Source: Nostoc sp. UHCC 0702 | Lineage (GTDB): Bacteria > Cyanobacteriota > Cyanobacteriia > Cyanobacteriales > Nostocaceae | DNA: 64,000 nucleotides | Assembly: GCA_017164015.1 (NCBI GenBank) | Contig: CP071065.1 | Location: forward strand, 1,636,001 to 1,700,000 | Reading direction: 5' to 3' | Shown: positions 26,981 through 35,720 of the stretch, one piece after another | Layout: the number at the start of each line of letters is the position of its first letter | Position numbering within the stretch: the stretch's first letter is position 1 | Made by a program: the position numbers and the translations under genes | Notes under the pieces: generated by a model | Databases searched by the model: none | Told to the model about the DNA's origin: nothing | The model's input: only the letters and a program-made list of their open reading frames with translations

Positions 26981-28060
26981 ATGACAAACAGACCACCTGG
27001 CGATCGCGAGTCATCCCCAGAAAGTGCCCTTGGCTTTGATGAATTCATAGCCATTTTAGTCGCCTTCACTACTATCGGTGGGATTATATTTTGGTCATTT
27101 TTCCGTAAGGATACTGACTGGAACTTCAACAAAGGGCTGTCACCGTTACCGACTCCATCTGCTAACGTTCAACCCAACAATCTCCCGTCACCATCCCCAA
27201 CTTTTAAGTCGAAACCAAACCCAGGTTCTAACGTCAACACTTTCCCATCGCCTCCAGATGCAGATGTTGTTGAACCCGACACGATTCAAGCCCCAAATGA
27301 CCAAGTAATTCCTAGACCGGTCTTACCACCTGCTAATGTGACTCCCATCGAGTCAAACAAGACGCAAATGCCTTTGAGTTTATCCAAAGACTTTGAGTCG
27401 TCAATCAAATCATCACCTTTGCCTTTAGTCTCGCCTGCCAAAAACAAGTCAACCATCCCGCCACCAATTGCCTTTAACGATGTTTCTGGTGACTTTTGGG
27501 CAAGTCGTTTTATTAACGTTCTCTCTTCGCGTGGTATAATAAAAGGCTTTCCAGATTATACTTTTAGACCGAATCAGCCTGTTAACCGTGCCGAATTTGC
27601 GGCTATACTCCAACAAGCCTTTGAACAAGAGGGTACTAATTCCACCATATCCTTTCAAGATGTTCCAGCAAAATCCTGGGCAATACCAGCAATTAATCGA
27701 GCTATTAGCACTGGATTTTTAAAAGGCTACCCTAACAAAACTTTTAAACCTGAACAAAAGATTTCACGAGTGCAGGTGTTGGTTGCTCTTGTCAGTGGTT
27801 TGAATCTCAAACAACCAGCAACCCCATCCAAGGTTTTAAGTATTTACAAAGATGCTCAAGATATTCCTAAATATGCCACGCTCAAGATAGCAGCTGCCAC
27901 AGCTAATAATCTTGTAATTAACTATCCCGATTCTAAAATTTTTGCTCCCAATAAAGAAGCTACCCGTGCTGAGGTAGCTGCAATGGTTCATCAAGCTTTA
28001 GTACGAACTGGGAGATTGGAAAGAATTTCATCTCAAAGTATTGTGCAATTGTCACAGTAA
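26981..28060 (+). CDS. SLH-domain membrane-anchored protein
   Basis: 359 aa. A short cytoplasmic start with GFDEFIAILVAFTTIGGIIF membrane helix (about residues 18-42), a Pro/Ser/Asn-rich linker (about 50-160), then three S-layer-homology repeats: FNDVSGDFWASRFI (about 165-210), FQDVPAKSWAIPAI (about 225-275), and YKDAQDIPKYATLKIA (about 290-345), each with the NRAEFAAIL-type helix. SLH domains bind peptidoglycan-linked polymers, so this protein probably connects inner membrane and cell wall. It is co-oriented with hom; convergent with the next gene across a strong hairpin. Confidence 0.9.
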   Translation: MTNRPPGDRESSPESALGFDEFIAILVAFTTIGGIIFWSFFRKDTDWNFNKGLSPLPTPSANVQPNNLPSPSPTFKSKPNPGSNVNTFPSPPDADVVEPDTIQAPNDQVIPRPVLPPANVTPIESNKTQMPLSLSKDFESSIKSSPLPLVSPAKNKSTIPPPIAFNDVSGDFWASRFINVLSSRGIIKGFPDYTFRPNQPVNRAEFAAILQQAFEQEGTNSTISFQDVPAKSWAIPAINRAISTGFLKGYPNKTFKPEQKISRVQVLVALVSGLNLKQPATPSKVLSIYKDAQDIPKYATLKIAAATANNLVINYPDSKIFAPNKEATRAEVAAMVHQALVRTGRLERISSQSIVQLSQ

Positions 28061-28107
28061 GCACTGATGACTGTTGACTGTTGACTAAATTTTGAGTTTA
28101 GAGAGAA

Positions 28108-28133
28108 GCCTCAGCGGTAGCCACCGCTGAGGC
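28108..28133. terminator. Bidirectional hairpin between convergent genes
   Basis: GCCTCAGCGGT/ACCGCTGAGGC, perfect 11-bp stem with a 4-base loop, between the SLH gene and the CAAD gene. Confidence 0.7.
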
Positions 28134-28202
28134 AGTTGTGAATTAAAATTGGAAGGTAGACACCTATAGGGTGGCTTACTGAAAAATAAAACCGCTCAGA
28201 TA

Positions 28203-28652
28203 TTAAGCTTCTGGAGCTTGTTTACCAACAACTTGCGATTTGAGGGTTGTAATTTCATTAGTTAGCTCTCGCCTGGTTGAAGCTTTGAGTAAATAACGGT
28301 AAACAAACCAAGCAGAGTAACCAATACCAATCAATTCAAAGGTTGGTGCTACCAAAGGAATATCATTCAAAGAATCTAATACTGCTAATAGCACCTTAAC
28401 GGCAACAATTGCTCCCACAATTAAGCCAATGCTAACCAGGGGTTGCTTGTACTGATTGAAGAAGTTTCCCACATATTCGGGCAACGTCGCTAAAAAGCCA
28501 GAAATTTGTTCTCCGTATTTTAGCCATTCATCTTGAGACTGTGCAGGAGGCTGAAGTTTGGTAATGGTTCCAGTTTGGCTGTTAATATCTGGCACTGTTG
28601 CCTCTTTGGACTTGGTTTCTGTGAATTCCGGTTCTTGCATTTTCACTTCCAT
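28203..28652 (-). CDS. CAAD-domain thylakoid membrane protein
   Basis: 149 aa. Residues about 50-135 match the CAAD domain (cyanobacterial aminoacyl-tRNA synthetase appended domain, related to CURT1 thylakoid-curvature proteins): a short amphipathic start (FLATLPEYVGNFFNQYKQPL), two membrane helices (VSIGLIVGAIVAVKVLLAVL and FELIGIGYSAWFVYRYL) separated by the conserved DSLNDIPLVAPT turn, and a basic C-terminal helix. The N-terminal 40 residues are polar and probably disordered. The same domain is inserted in ValRS at the far end of the window. Confidence 0.9.
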   Translation of the reverse strand: MEVKMQEPEFTETKSKEATVPDINSQTGTITKLQPPAQSQDEWLKYGEQISGFLATLPEYVGNFFNQYKQPLVSIGLIVGAIVAVKVLLAVLDSLNDIPLVAPTFELIGIGYSAWFVYRYLLKASTRRELTNEITTLKSQVVGKQAPEA

Positions 28653-28852
28653 AAATTTTGACAGTTGGGTTCTCTAATCCAGACAATTACAACCAAAAGG
28701 CTGTTGATTAGGCAATGCACTCGTGCATCACACAACTGGGTTTAAGGCATAAAAGGGTTTCATGTCAACCATAATTGCCCTGTAACCTCTACTGCATCAA
28801 CTACAAGGTAGACAATCAGTAGAGAATAGAAGTCAGAAGGTGAAGGAGTCGC

Positions 28853-28990
28853 AGTCTTAGCGCCGCAGCGTCGATTGCGTTAGCGCAGCGTTAGCGACGC
28901 AGGAGCGTCACTGCTGTTAGCGCAGCGGTAGCGTTAGCGAAGCGTTAGCGACGAAGGAGCGTCGGCACGAGCGTCACCCGAAGGGCAGCA
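28853..28990. repeat. GC-rich GTTAGCG(A/C)AGCG repeat cluster
   Basis: Imperfect overlapping units GCGTTAGCGAAGC, GACGCAGGAGCGTC and GTTAGCGCAGCG, probably nested copies of short palindromic elements. No ORF. The flanking 28653-28852 and 28990-29280 show nothing else. Confidence 0.55.
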
Positions 28991-29289
28991 GGATTGGTTC
29001 AAATCAGCTTTCTGAGTTCTGCTTTTGTGAATCAACTGGAATCCTCAGGTTGTGATTATCCCATGCTGTGTCAGTTGCTCATAATCGTACTCATTAAAGT
29101 ACAAATCAGGCAAAAATCAGACTACCTCTCATTTATACAAGCATAAACAGCGATTTTGTCTGATATTAAAGCTATATTAAGCCGCGATCGCCAATTATCC
29201 TATTGATTCTTGGTATTAATAGATAATAAAAGTTTTGATATTTTCATTAAAACTAGACATAAAAGCTAGTTAATGATATAATATAGTCC

Positions 29290-29449
29290 CTAATTTGTGG
29301 TTTGGTAGGAAGTAGGGTTAGAGACTTCCAAATAAAAAAAATACTCAATTACTTCTTGTGGGGTGGACATCTTGTCCGCCCTTGGCTATGGGCGGGCGAG
29401 ACGCCCACCCCACAAGATTGGATAATTTATTTGTTGGAAGTCCCTTATT
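29290..29449. repeat. Fold-back element with GGGCGGGCGAGACGCCC core
   Basis: Ends GAGACTTCCAAATAA and complement-like TTATTTGTTGGAAGTCCC. The core GTGGGGTGGACATC...GCCCACCCCAC folds back. Its right end is the sequence that reappears at the 3' end of the HTH gene (about 15810-15838). Confidence 0.65.
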
Positions 29450-29502
29450 GTATTTGTTCTCGAAAAGCCTAGTGGTCTATCGCATTAATTATCATGCCTG
29501 CG

Positions 29503-29535
29503 AGATCCCCGACTCCTTCAAGAAGTCGGGGATCT
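29503..29535. repeat. CCCGACTT-type hairpin repeat, copy 4
   Basis: AGATCCCCGACTCC...GAAGTCGGGGATCT, 75 bases beyond the stop of the pentapeptide gene (minus strand), so possibly its terminator. Confidence 0.6.
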
Positions 29536-29609
29536 GACCACTTTCACTGTCAACAGTCAGTAGTCATCAGTTTTTTGTATTTGTTTGAACTAGCGCAAGT
29601 TAGTTGAGT

Positions 29610-30071
29610 CTAGTCCCAATCAGGAAATACTTCACCCTCGCCTTCTCCACCAACCCCGATTCCAGTGTGATAGATGTCAGCATCAGTGATATTCATGTTT
29701 TCCATTGATGCACCGTACACATTAGAGTCGTAAATTTGAGCGCGAGTAAAATTCACGCTGTTGAGATTGGCTTTCTTGAAATTGACGTTAGTGACTAAAG
29801 CTTCTGTTAAGTTAGCCCCTTTCAAATTAGCGTTGGTGAGATCAGCACCTTCGAGGTTGGCTCCAGAGAGGTTAGCACTTTGGAGATTTGCTCCTCGTAA
29901 ATCAGCACCAATTAAATGAGCGCCACTGAGGTTCACACCTGATAGATTACACCCAGTACATTCCCCAGTTGAAGTTAACCTTTCTAAATCTCGCGAATTC
30001 CCAGCGTTGACTGAGCTAATGAAAAAGAGGGGAGCTGCTAAGGCTAAAGCCGCGAATAGCTTGAGTTTCAT
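29610..30071 (-). CDS. Secreted pentapeptide-repeat protein
   Basis: 153 aa with a signal peptide (KLKLFAALALAAPLFFI ... VNA, about residues 2-23). After a CTGC pair, about 16 A(D/N)Lxx pentapeptides follow (NLSGVNLSGAHLIGADLRGA and onward), predicting a right-handed beta-helix. The tail has a GVGGEGEGE stretch. Periplasmic or lumenal localisation is expected; molecular role unknown. Monocistronic. The 30072-30382 gap behind it is AT-rich and empty. Confidence 0.9.
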   Translation of the reverse strand: MKLKLFAALALAAPLFFISSVNAGNSRDLERLTSTGECTGCNLSGVNLSGAHLIGADLRGANLQSANLSGANLEGADLTNANLKGANLTEALVTNVNFKKANLNSVNFTRAQIYDSNVYGASMENMNITDADIYHTGIGVGGEGEGEVFPDWD

Positions 30072-30382
30072 AATATTCCCCCTTTGCGATTAAATTGCAT
30101 CCGTTCTTTCCCTCACACTCTTATTATCTCATGAAATGGCTGGCAAATGCTTATTGCACTCATCAACTAATGATGATGAGAAAAATTTTGCTGGTCATGC
30201 CATAAATCTTATCAGCTCTGGTTAAGAGCGATTTTTGACTAATAAAATCGCCCAAAATCCCATGATTAAAGTACTGTTAAATCTTGTGAATAAATTGCAT
30301 GATTCTGCATAATTTTGTCACTAAGTTTAACCAGTATTTTACTGTTACGAAATGTTACTTTACTAGAGTAATATTTCGTAAT

Positions 30383-31246
30383 TTAAAGCACTAAATATTC
30401 TTTGATATACTGATTAACTAATTCAGGCTGTTCTTGCTGCACCCAATGCCCGCAACGGGGAATATACTTAATTTGCAGGTCTTTGACATAAGCAGCAGTG
30501 TCGTAGGTGAGTTCCTTACCGAGTGCAGTATCGTTTTCTCCCCAAATCATCAGTGTTGGCACATGCAAAATACCCCAATTTTTATTGGGCATAAACTGCT
30601 GTAAATTATTGCGATAATAATTCAACATTGCAGCGATCGCACCACGTTTGGCAGCAGCATCTTTATAAGCATTGAGGTCTGCTTGAGTGAAAGCATTTTT
30701 ATTAACTGCTGTGCCTTGAAGAGTCTTTTCAATGAGTTGATAGTCTGAAGATTGTAATAAAAATTCTGGTAGCCAAGGTAGCTGGAATAAGAAGATGTAC
30801 CAACTGCGTAGCAACTGCTGGGGAGTTAATAAGCCTTGGGCAAACTTGGCAGGATGAGGTAGATTAAGTATAATTAACCGCTCTAGCATCTGGGGGTGAG
30901 CATAAGCAAAAGACCAAGCGATCGCACCTCCCCAATCATGTCCAACTAAAATACACTTGTCGTATCCTAATCCTTTAATTACTCCCTCTACATCTTTAAT
31001 CAATTCATCCATAATATAAGCTGATTGTTCTTGTGGTTTATCACTATCGTTATAGCCACGCAAATCAAGAGCAACGACTTGGAAATACTTAGCAAATTCT
31101 GGTATTTGATGCCGCCAAGAATACCAAAATTCCGGAAAGCCATGTAACATCAGCATTAAAGGGCCTGCACCTTGGGTAACATAGTGCAGTTTCACCCCAT
31201 TGGTAGTTATATATTCGTGTTTCCAAGAATCTTGTATGACAGACAT
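30383..31246 (-). CDS. Alpha/beta hydrolase, epoxide-hydrolase-like
   Basis: 287 aa. Oxyanion-hole HGFPEFWYSWRHQIP, nucleophile elbow GHDWGGAIAW with Asp as nucleophile, as in epoxide hydrolases and haloalkane dehalogenases, acid in IWGENDTALG and catalytic His in CGHWVQQEQP. The lid region about 140-205 contains Tyr residues that could activate an epoxide. Cytoplasmic, no signal peptide. Substrate unknown. It is divergent from the next gene. Confidence 0.9.
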   Translation of the reverse strand: MSVIQDSWKHEYITTNGVKLHYVTQGAGPLMLMLHGFPEFWYSWRHQIPEFAKYFQVVALDLRGYNDSDKPQEQSAYIMDELIKDVEGVIKGLGYDKCILVGHDWGGAIAWSFAYAHPQMLERLIILNLPHPAKFAQGLLTPQQLLRSWYIFLFQLPWLPEFLLQSSDYQLIEKTLQGTAVNKNAFTQADLNAYKDAAAKRGAIAAMLNYYRNNLQQFMPNKNWGILHVPTLMIWGENDTALGKELTYDTAAYVKDLQIKYIPRCGHWVQQEQPELVNQYIKEYLVL

Positions 31247-31407
31247 ATGTTGTATTTTTTCTAGGTATTAGGTGAGCGTTGTTTCAATCATGTTTAGAGT
31301 TTCTCATCAAAACATCTATTAAGAGACAGTTTTAGTCTGGGAATTTACCTGTAGGTAGATGTTGTTGTCAAGTCAGGAAACTTTCATAAAAGTGAGCAAG
31401 TGGCGTT

Positions 31408-32556
31408 ATGGCAATGGAAATACGTGGTGTCTGGTTGACCACTACCGACAGTAAGGTACTCAGTTCACAGCAACGCATTGCTGAGGCGATGGATTTTCTG
31501 GCTGAAACTGGGTTTAATGTGGTGTTTCCTGTTGTTTGGAACAAGGGAACCACGCTCTATCCCAGCCAGACAATGCAGCAAACTTTTGGGGTGGAAATTG
31601 AGCCTTTGTTTGTGAGTCGTGACCCTCTAGAAGAAGTAGTTCAACAAGCACGGCGGGTGGGATTAAAAATTATCCCTTGGTTTGAATACGGCTTTGCTAG
31701 TTCTTACAACTTGAATGGTGGTAAACTTTTAGAGAAGAAACCAGAATGGGCAGCCCGTGACTGTAACGGCAACCTCCTGAAGAAAAACAATTTTGAGTGG
31801 TTAAATTCCCTTGACCCCCAAGTACAAGAATTTTTGTTGAACTTGGTGCTGGAAGTGGTGAATAATTATGATGTTGATGGCATTCAAGGAGACGATCGCT
31901 TTCCGGCGTTACCCTCTGAAGGCGGCTATGACCAAGGAACTGTCAGCCGCTATCAGCAACAGTTTGCTCAAAATCCGCCACAGAACCCCAAAAATCCGCA
32001 ATGGCTACAGTGGCGTGCAGATATCCTCACAGACTACTTGGCGCGTCTTTCCAGCGAAGTGAAAGCGGTTAATTCTAAATTGTTAGTTTCCATGTCTCCT
32101 AATATTTATGATTGGGGATTTCAGGAATACTTGCAAGACACTCCTGCATGGCTGAAACGGGGACTAGTCGATATTATCCACCCACAAATTTATCGCCGTG
32201 AGTTTCATAGCTATAAAGCGATCGCTGATCAACTGGTAAATCAGCAGTTCACAGATGCGACTTTACCAAGGTTAGCACCAGGAATTTTAATCAAGCTGGG
32301 CAACTACTCTATTAGTCCAGAATATCTAGTACAGGCAATTGAATACAATCGCCAGCTTGGCATTCAAGGCGAGGTATTCTTTTTTTACGAAGGTTTGCGA
32401 GAAAATGACAACGCCTTAGCTAAGGTGTTGCGAAATGGCCCCTATGCTCAGTCGGCTGCTTTTCCCACTTTATCAGATTTGAGCCGAAGTGCTGGGAGTA
32501 ATAAAAGGTCATCTTCAATTTGGCAACGACTGGCGAGGTTTTGGGGAAATCTTTAG
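31408..32556 (+). CDS. Glycoside-hydrolase-like family 10 (GHL10, DUF187) protein
   Basis: 382 aa. EIRGVWLTTTDSKVL at the N-terminus, FNVVFPVVWNKGTTLYPS, LKIIPWFEYGF, WLNSLDPQVQEFLLNLVLE, YDVDGIQGDDRFPALP and LVDIIHPQIYRR follow the TIM-barrel pattern of this family (YngK-like), with acidic residues on strand ends as candidate catalysts. No signal peptide, whereas many homologues are secreted. The C-terminal 35 residues are polar. An ATG two codons in is an equal start choice. Role in cell-wall or exopolysaccharide turnover is only inferred. Confidence 0.88.
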   Translation: MAMEIRGVWLTTTDSKVLSSQQRIAEAMDFLAETGFNVVFPVVWNKGTTLYPSQTMQQTFGVEIEPLFVSRDPLEEVVQQARRVGLKIIPWFEYGFASSYNLNGGKLLEKKPEWAARDCNGNLLKKNNFEWLNSLDPQVQEFLLNLVLEVVNNYDVDGIQGDDRFPALPSEGGYDQGTVSRYQQQFAQNPPQNPKNPQWLQWRADILTDYLARLSSEVKAVNSKLLVSMSPNIYDWGFQEYLQDTPAWLKRGLVDIIHPQIYRREFHSYKAIADQLVNQQFTDATLPRLAPGILIKLGNYSISPEYLVQAIEYNRQLGIQGEVFFFYEGLRENDNALAKVLRNGPYAQSAAFPTLSDLSRSAGSNKRSSSIWQRLARFWGNL

Positions 32557-32722
32557 CTATAAATACAAGAAGCTTTAAATTATACCCGACAACATGCTTT
32601 GTGTTATTTTTCTTTCTATAAAAGTAATAGTAATTCAAAATAGCAAATTAACAAAGTCAGATTAAACCTGAATTTTCTGGACACAATTGCACAAATTTTT
32701 CATTGGAGAGTCAAGATTTATC

Positions 32723-34153
32723 ATGGAAGGTCTGAGTGAATTTATCAACAAGGCGATGCAAGAGTGGAAAATACCTGGACTAGCGATCGCAATTGTTAAA
32801 GATAGTGAAATAATTTTTTGTGAAGGCTTTGGCAAGCGAGATATAGAACAAAATTTAACTGTTACACCCAAAACTCTCTTCGCCATTGCTTCTTGTACGA
32901 AATCTTTTACGACAATGGCCATGGGTATTTTGGTAGATCGTGGCAAATTAGATTGGGATAAACCTGTTAGAAATTATCTGCCCTCTTTTAAACTTTATGA
33001 CTCTTATGCAACTGAACATATAACACTTCGTGACCTCGTAACTCATCGGTCTGGCTTACCCCGTCACGATGTTATGTGGTACAAAAGTCCCCTCACCCGT
33101 AAAGAATTAATCGAACGCTTACAATATCTCGAACCCACTCACGAATTGCGTAGTGTTTTTCAATATCAAAATTTAATGTACATGACCGCTGGCTACTTAG
33201 TTGGTGAAATTGCACAGAGTAGCTGGGAAGAATTTGTACAACAGGAAATTTTGAATCCTTTAGAAATGAGAGACAGTAATTTCTCTGTAGATAAATCCCA
33301 AACATCTGATAATTTTGCACTTACTTATACAGAAAAAGACGACAAAATCGAGAAAATACCCTTTTGTAATGTTGATACTTCTGGGCCAGCAGGTTCGATA
33401 AATTCCAACGTTGTTGATATGGCTAATTGGATGATACTCCATCTGAATCAGGGTAAGTATGGCGATAAACAAATTATCTCAACAAGTAATTTGAGTCAGA
33501 TGCACTATCCACAAATTGTGATTGGTGAACCACTGGAATATGATGAACTTTTCTATTATTTTTATGGTTTTGGATGGTTTGTTTCCACTTACCGAGGTCA
33601 TCATTTCGTTCAGCATAGTGGTAATATTGATGGATTTTCTGCGCGGGTGACTTTGCTACCTCAAGACAAGATTGGTGTAGTAGTTCTGACTAATTTGGAT
33701 AAACACCCAGTCATACATACTGTGTCTTATTATGTATGCGATCGCTTACTGAGTTTAGAGGAAGTTCCTTGGAATGAACGAATGAAGAAAAAATATGCTC
33801 AAGACAAAGAAGCTTATGCAAAAGCTAAAGAGCAAATCGCCTCAGCCCGTAAAACTGGCACCCAACCTTCTCATCCTCTAGAAGATTACACAGGTGATTT
33901 TGAGCATCCAGCATACGGAATCTTAACAGTTGCAATTAATGATAACCATTTAACAGCAACTCTTAATTCAATAATTTATAAATTAGAACACTACCATTAT
34001 GATATTTTTCTGGAATCTGAAGTATTAGATGAACCACAACTTATATCTTTCTTAACTGATACCAAAGGCAATATTACTAGGCTTAGCATTCCCTTAGAAG
34101 CAACTGGGAAAGAGATTTTATTTACCCGCTTACCTGAAAGCAGTTCTTGTTAA
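32723..34153 (+). CDS. Serine hydrolase, beta-lactamase/class C PBP-like
   Basis: 476 aa. Active-site SCTK (Ser57-Lys60), second motif YQN (in VFQYQNLMYMT), and third motif HSG (FVQHSGNIDGF) fit the class C beta-lactamase/D-aminopeptidase/esterase superfamily. From about residue 380 a second small domain (DYTGDFEHPAYGILTV) matches the lipocalin-like DUF3471 tail found in this group. No signal peptide, so probably cytoplasmic and not a true beta-lactamase. I chose ATG 32723 with GGAGAG upstream; the frame runs back to a TTG at 32687. Confidence 0.9.
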   Translation: MEGLSEFINKAMQEWKIPGLAIAIVKDSEIIFCEGFGKRDIEQNLTVTPKTLFAIASCTKSFTTMAMGILVDRGKLDWDKPVRNYLPSFKLYDSYATEHITLRDLVTHRSGLPRHDVMWYKSPLTRKELIERLQYLEPTHELRSVFQYQNLMYMTAGYLVGEIAQSSWEEFVQQEILNPLEMRDSNFSVDKSQTSDNFALTYTEKDDKIEKIPFCNVDTSGPAGSINSNVVDMANWMILHLNQGKYGDKQIISTSNLSQMHYPQIVIGEPLEYDELFYYFYGFGWFVSTYRGHHFVQHSGNIDGFSARVTLLPQDKIGVVVLTNLDKHPVIHTVSYYVCDRLLSLEEVPWNERMKKKYAQDKEAYAKAKEQIASARKTGTQPSHPLEDYTGDFEHPAYGILTVAINDNHLTATLNSIIYKLEHYHYDIFLESEVLDEPQLISFLTDTKGNITRLSIPLEATGKEILFTRLPESSSC

Positions 34154-34193
34154 TTTGGATACCAGCATAGAAGCACACCCAAACAGAACACGT

Positions 34194-34319
34194 CTATTTA
34201 GCATCAGGCTGATCCTCTTCATAAACTAACAAGTCCCCTGGTTGACACTTGAGTGCTTTGCAAAGTGCATTCAAGGTAGATTCGTCAATTCTGGTAAAGT
34301 GACGACGAACTTTTAGTTC
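34194..34319 (-). pseudogene. Fragment of a XRE/Cro-type HTH regulator
   Basis: Reading on the minus strand gives RIDESTLNALCKALKCQPGD then LLVYEED and a stop, the typical second half of a small Cro/CI repressor. Directly upstream is an in-frame TAG and no DNA-binding first half can be found, so this is a decayed remnant. The rest of 34154-34475 is empty. Confidence 0.6.
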
Positions 34320-34475
34320 CTAATCAATGGTATTCTAGAGTAGGTATAGGAAAATTATCCAAAAACTATAGATGGCTACTGTCTAAACGTGACAGCTTAA
34401 ATTTTAAAACTGCCATAAAAAATCCTCCGAAACCTTCTGAAAATTTGCTTTTACTTTTAAAATATTTTTAATACC

Positions 34476-34901
34476 GTGAAATCTCAATTGCAAGTACAAC
34501 AGGTAATTCAGACTCTTAAACAGGATTTACCGACATTATTTGAAAAAGATATCTCTTACGATATCTATACGCAAGATATCTATTTTCAAGACCCGGTAAA
34601 CAAATTCAAGTGGAAATTTAACTATCGCATCATATTTTGGACTTTGCGATTTCATGCGCGGCTATTTTTTAGCCAAATTTACTTTGACTTGCACGAAGTG
34701 TATCAGTCAGCCGAAGACACCATCTTAGCAAAGTGGACAGTTCGCGGAGTTTTACGCGTTCCGTGGAAAGCAAAGGTGTTTTTCAATGGCTATTCTACCT
34801 ATAAATTCAATCAAAATAACTTGATATATGAGCATATCGACACCTGGGATCGCAAACCAGGTGAGATTCTACGCCAGTTCTTCCAAAAGGGCGGAAATTA
34901 G
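34476..34901 (+). CDS. DUF2358 protein
   Basis: 141 aa with GTG start. LKQDLPTLFEKDISYDIYT, DIYFQDPVNKFKW, WTVRGVLRVPWKAKVFFNG and IYEHIDTWDRKP are characteristic of DUF2358, an SnoaL/NTF2-like fold widespread in cyanobacteria and plastids. No membrane segment; function unknown. Monocistronic, followed by heptamer repeats. Confidence 0.88.
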   Translation: MKSQLQVQQVIQTLKQDLPTLFEKDISYDIYTQDIYFQDPVNKFKWKFNYRIIFWTLRFHARLFFSQIYFDLHEVYQSAEDTILAKWTVRGVLRVPWKAKVFFNGYSTYKFNQNNLIYEHIDTWDRKPGEILRQFFQKGGN

Positions 34902-34907
34902 CTAACC

Positions 34908-34990
34908 TAAACCGTCAACAGTCAACAGTCAACAGTCATCAGTCATCAGTCAACAGTCAACAGTCATCAGCCATCAGCCATCAGCCATCA
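34908..34990. repeat. CAACAGT/CATCAGC heptamer array
   Basis: About ten 7-bp units (CAACAGT, CATCAGT, CATCAGC), the STRR class described in filamentous cyanobacteria. From 34991 to 35226 only AT-rich leader is visible. Confidence 0.8.
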
Positions 34991-35226
34991 AAACTAGATT
35001 CCCCATACAGATGGTGACTAACCTTGCCTGTATCTTCAGGAAGATTCTTTATTGTCAACAATTATACGATTTATAACTTAGCGTGTAGATTACTATCTAA
35101 TTAGTAAAGTTTTACTTAATTTAGATTTTTTTCAGATTTTATACCTTAAGATTTTCTTTAGATTGTTTACTGCTCCACTATGGTAAGGAGCAAAAAACAC
35201 GACTAGTTGCAATGGGGGTATGTGTT

Positions 35227-35442
35227 ATGAACTCTTCAGCATTACGTCATCTCTGGTTTGTGATCGAAGAAACCCAGACTAGCGCTCTTCTGGGCTTCAG
35301 TGATACGGAACTGATCCAGCAGTTATTGAAACGAGTGGAAAAAGACAAGCTACTGACTGGTGAAGAAACCAACACCATGAAAGCTTACATTCGTTCCAGA
35401 GTCCCGTTAATTCGGGACTTGGCTATGGCACGTTCGGCGTAA
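35227..35442 (+). CDS. Small conserved cyanobacterial protein, unknown function
   Basis: 71 aa from ATG 35227 (MNSSALRHLWFVIEETQTS); an in-frame ATG at 35212 would add MGVCV. All-helical, with LRHLWFVIEETQ, LSDTELIQQLL-like (FSDTELIQQLLKRV) and the end RVPLIRDLAMARSA. I recognise the style of a small conserved protein of filamentous cyanobacteria but cannot name a family. Followed by a hairpin. Function is unknown. Confidence 0.75.
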   Translation: MNSSALRHLWFVIEETQTSALLGFSDTELIQQLLKRVEKDKLLTGEETNTMKAYIRSRVPLIRDLAMARSA

Positions 35443-35576
35443 ATTAATTTACATTTATTCCACGGTTGGAACTATAAAGTGTCGCTATATTCAACTGAAC
35501 GTGAGGTAGTAGCGAACTGACGTAATTTTATAGCTATGGAATTTTAACCGTGCTTCTTGTGGCACATGAATCTTTC

Positions 35577-35601
35577 ACCACCTTGCCATAGGCGAGGTGG
35601 T
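35577..35601. terminator. Hairpin between small protein gene and pcrA
   Basis: ACCACCTTGCC-ATA-GGCGAGGTGGT with one internal mismatch, about 135 bases after the small gene. A terminator or a repeat core. Confidence 0.5.
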
Positions 35602-35720
35602 TATACTGTTTTATCAATTACTCTCAACAATACAGGTAGCATAGAATCAGTAGGGACTCGAAAAATTGGCCTCAACCCAGACGATATTTAACAATAACAC
35701 GCGATCGCTCTTTCACATCC

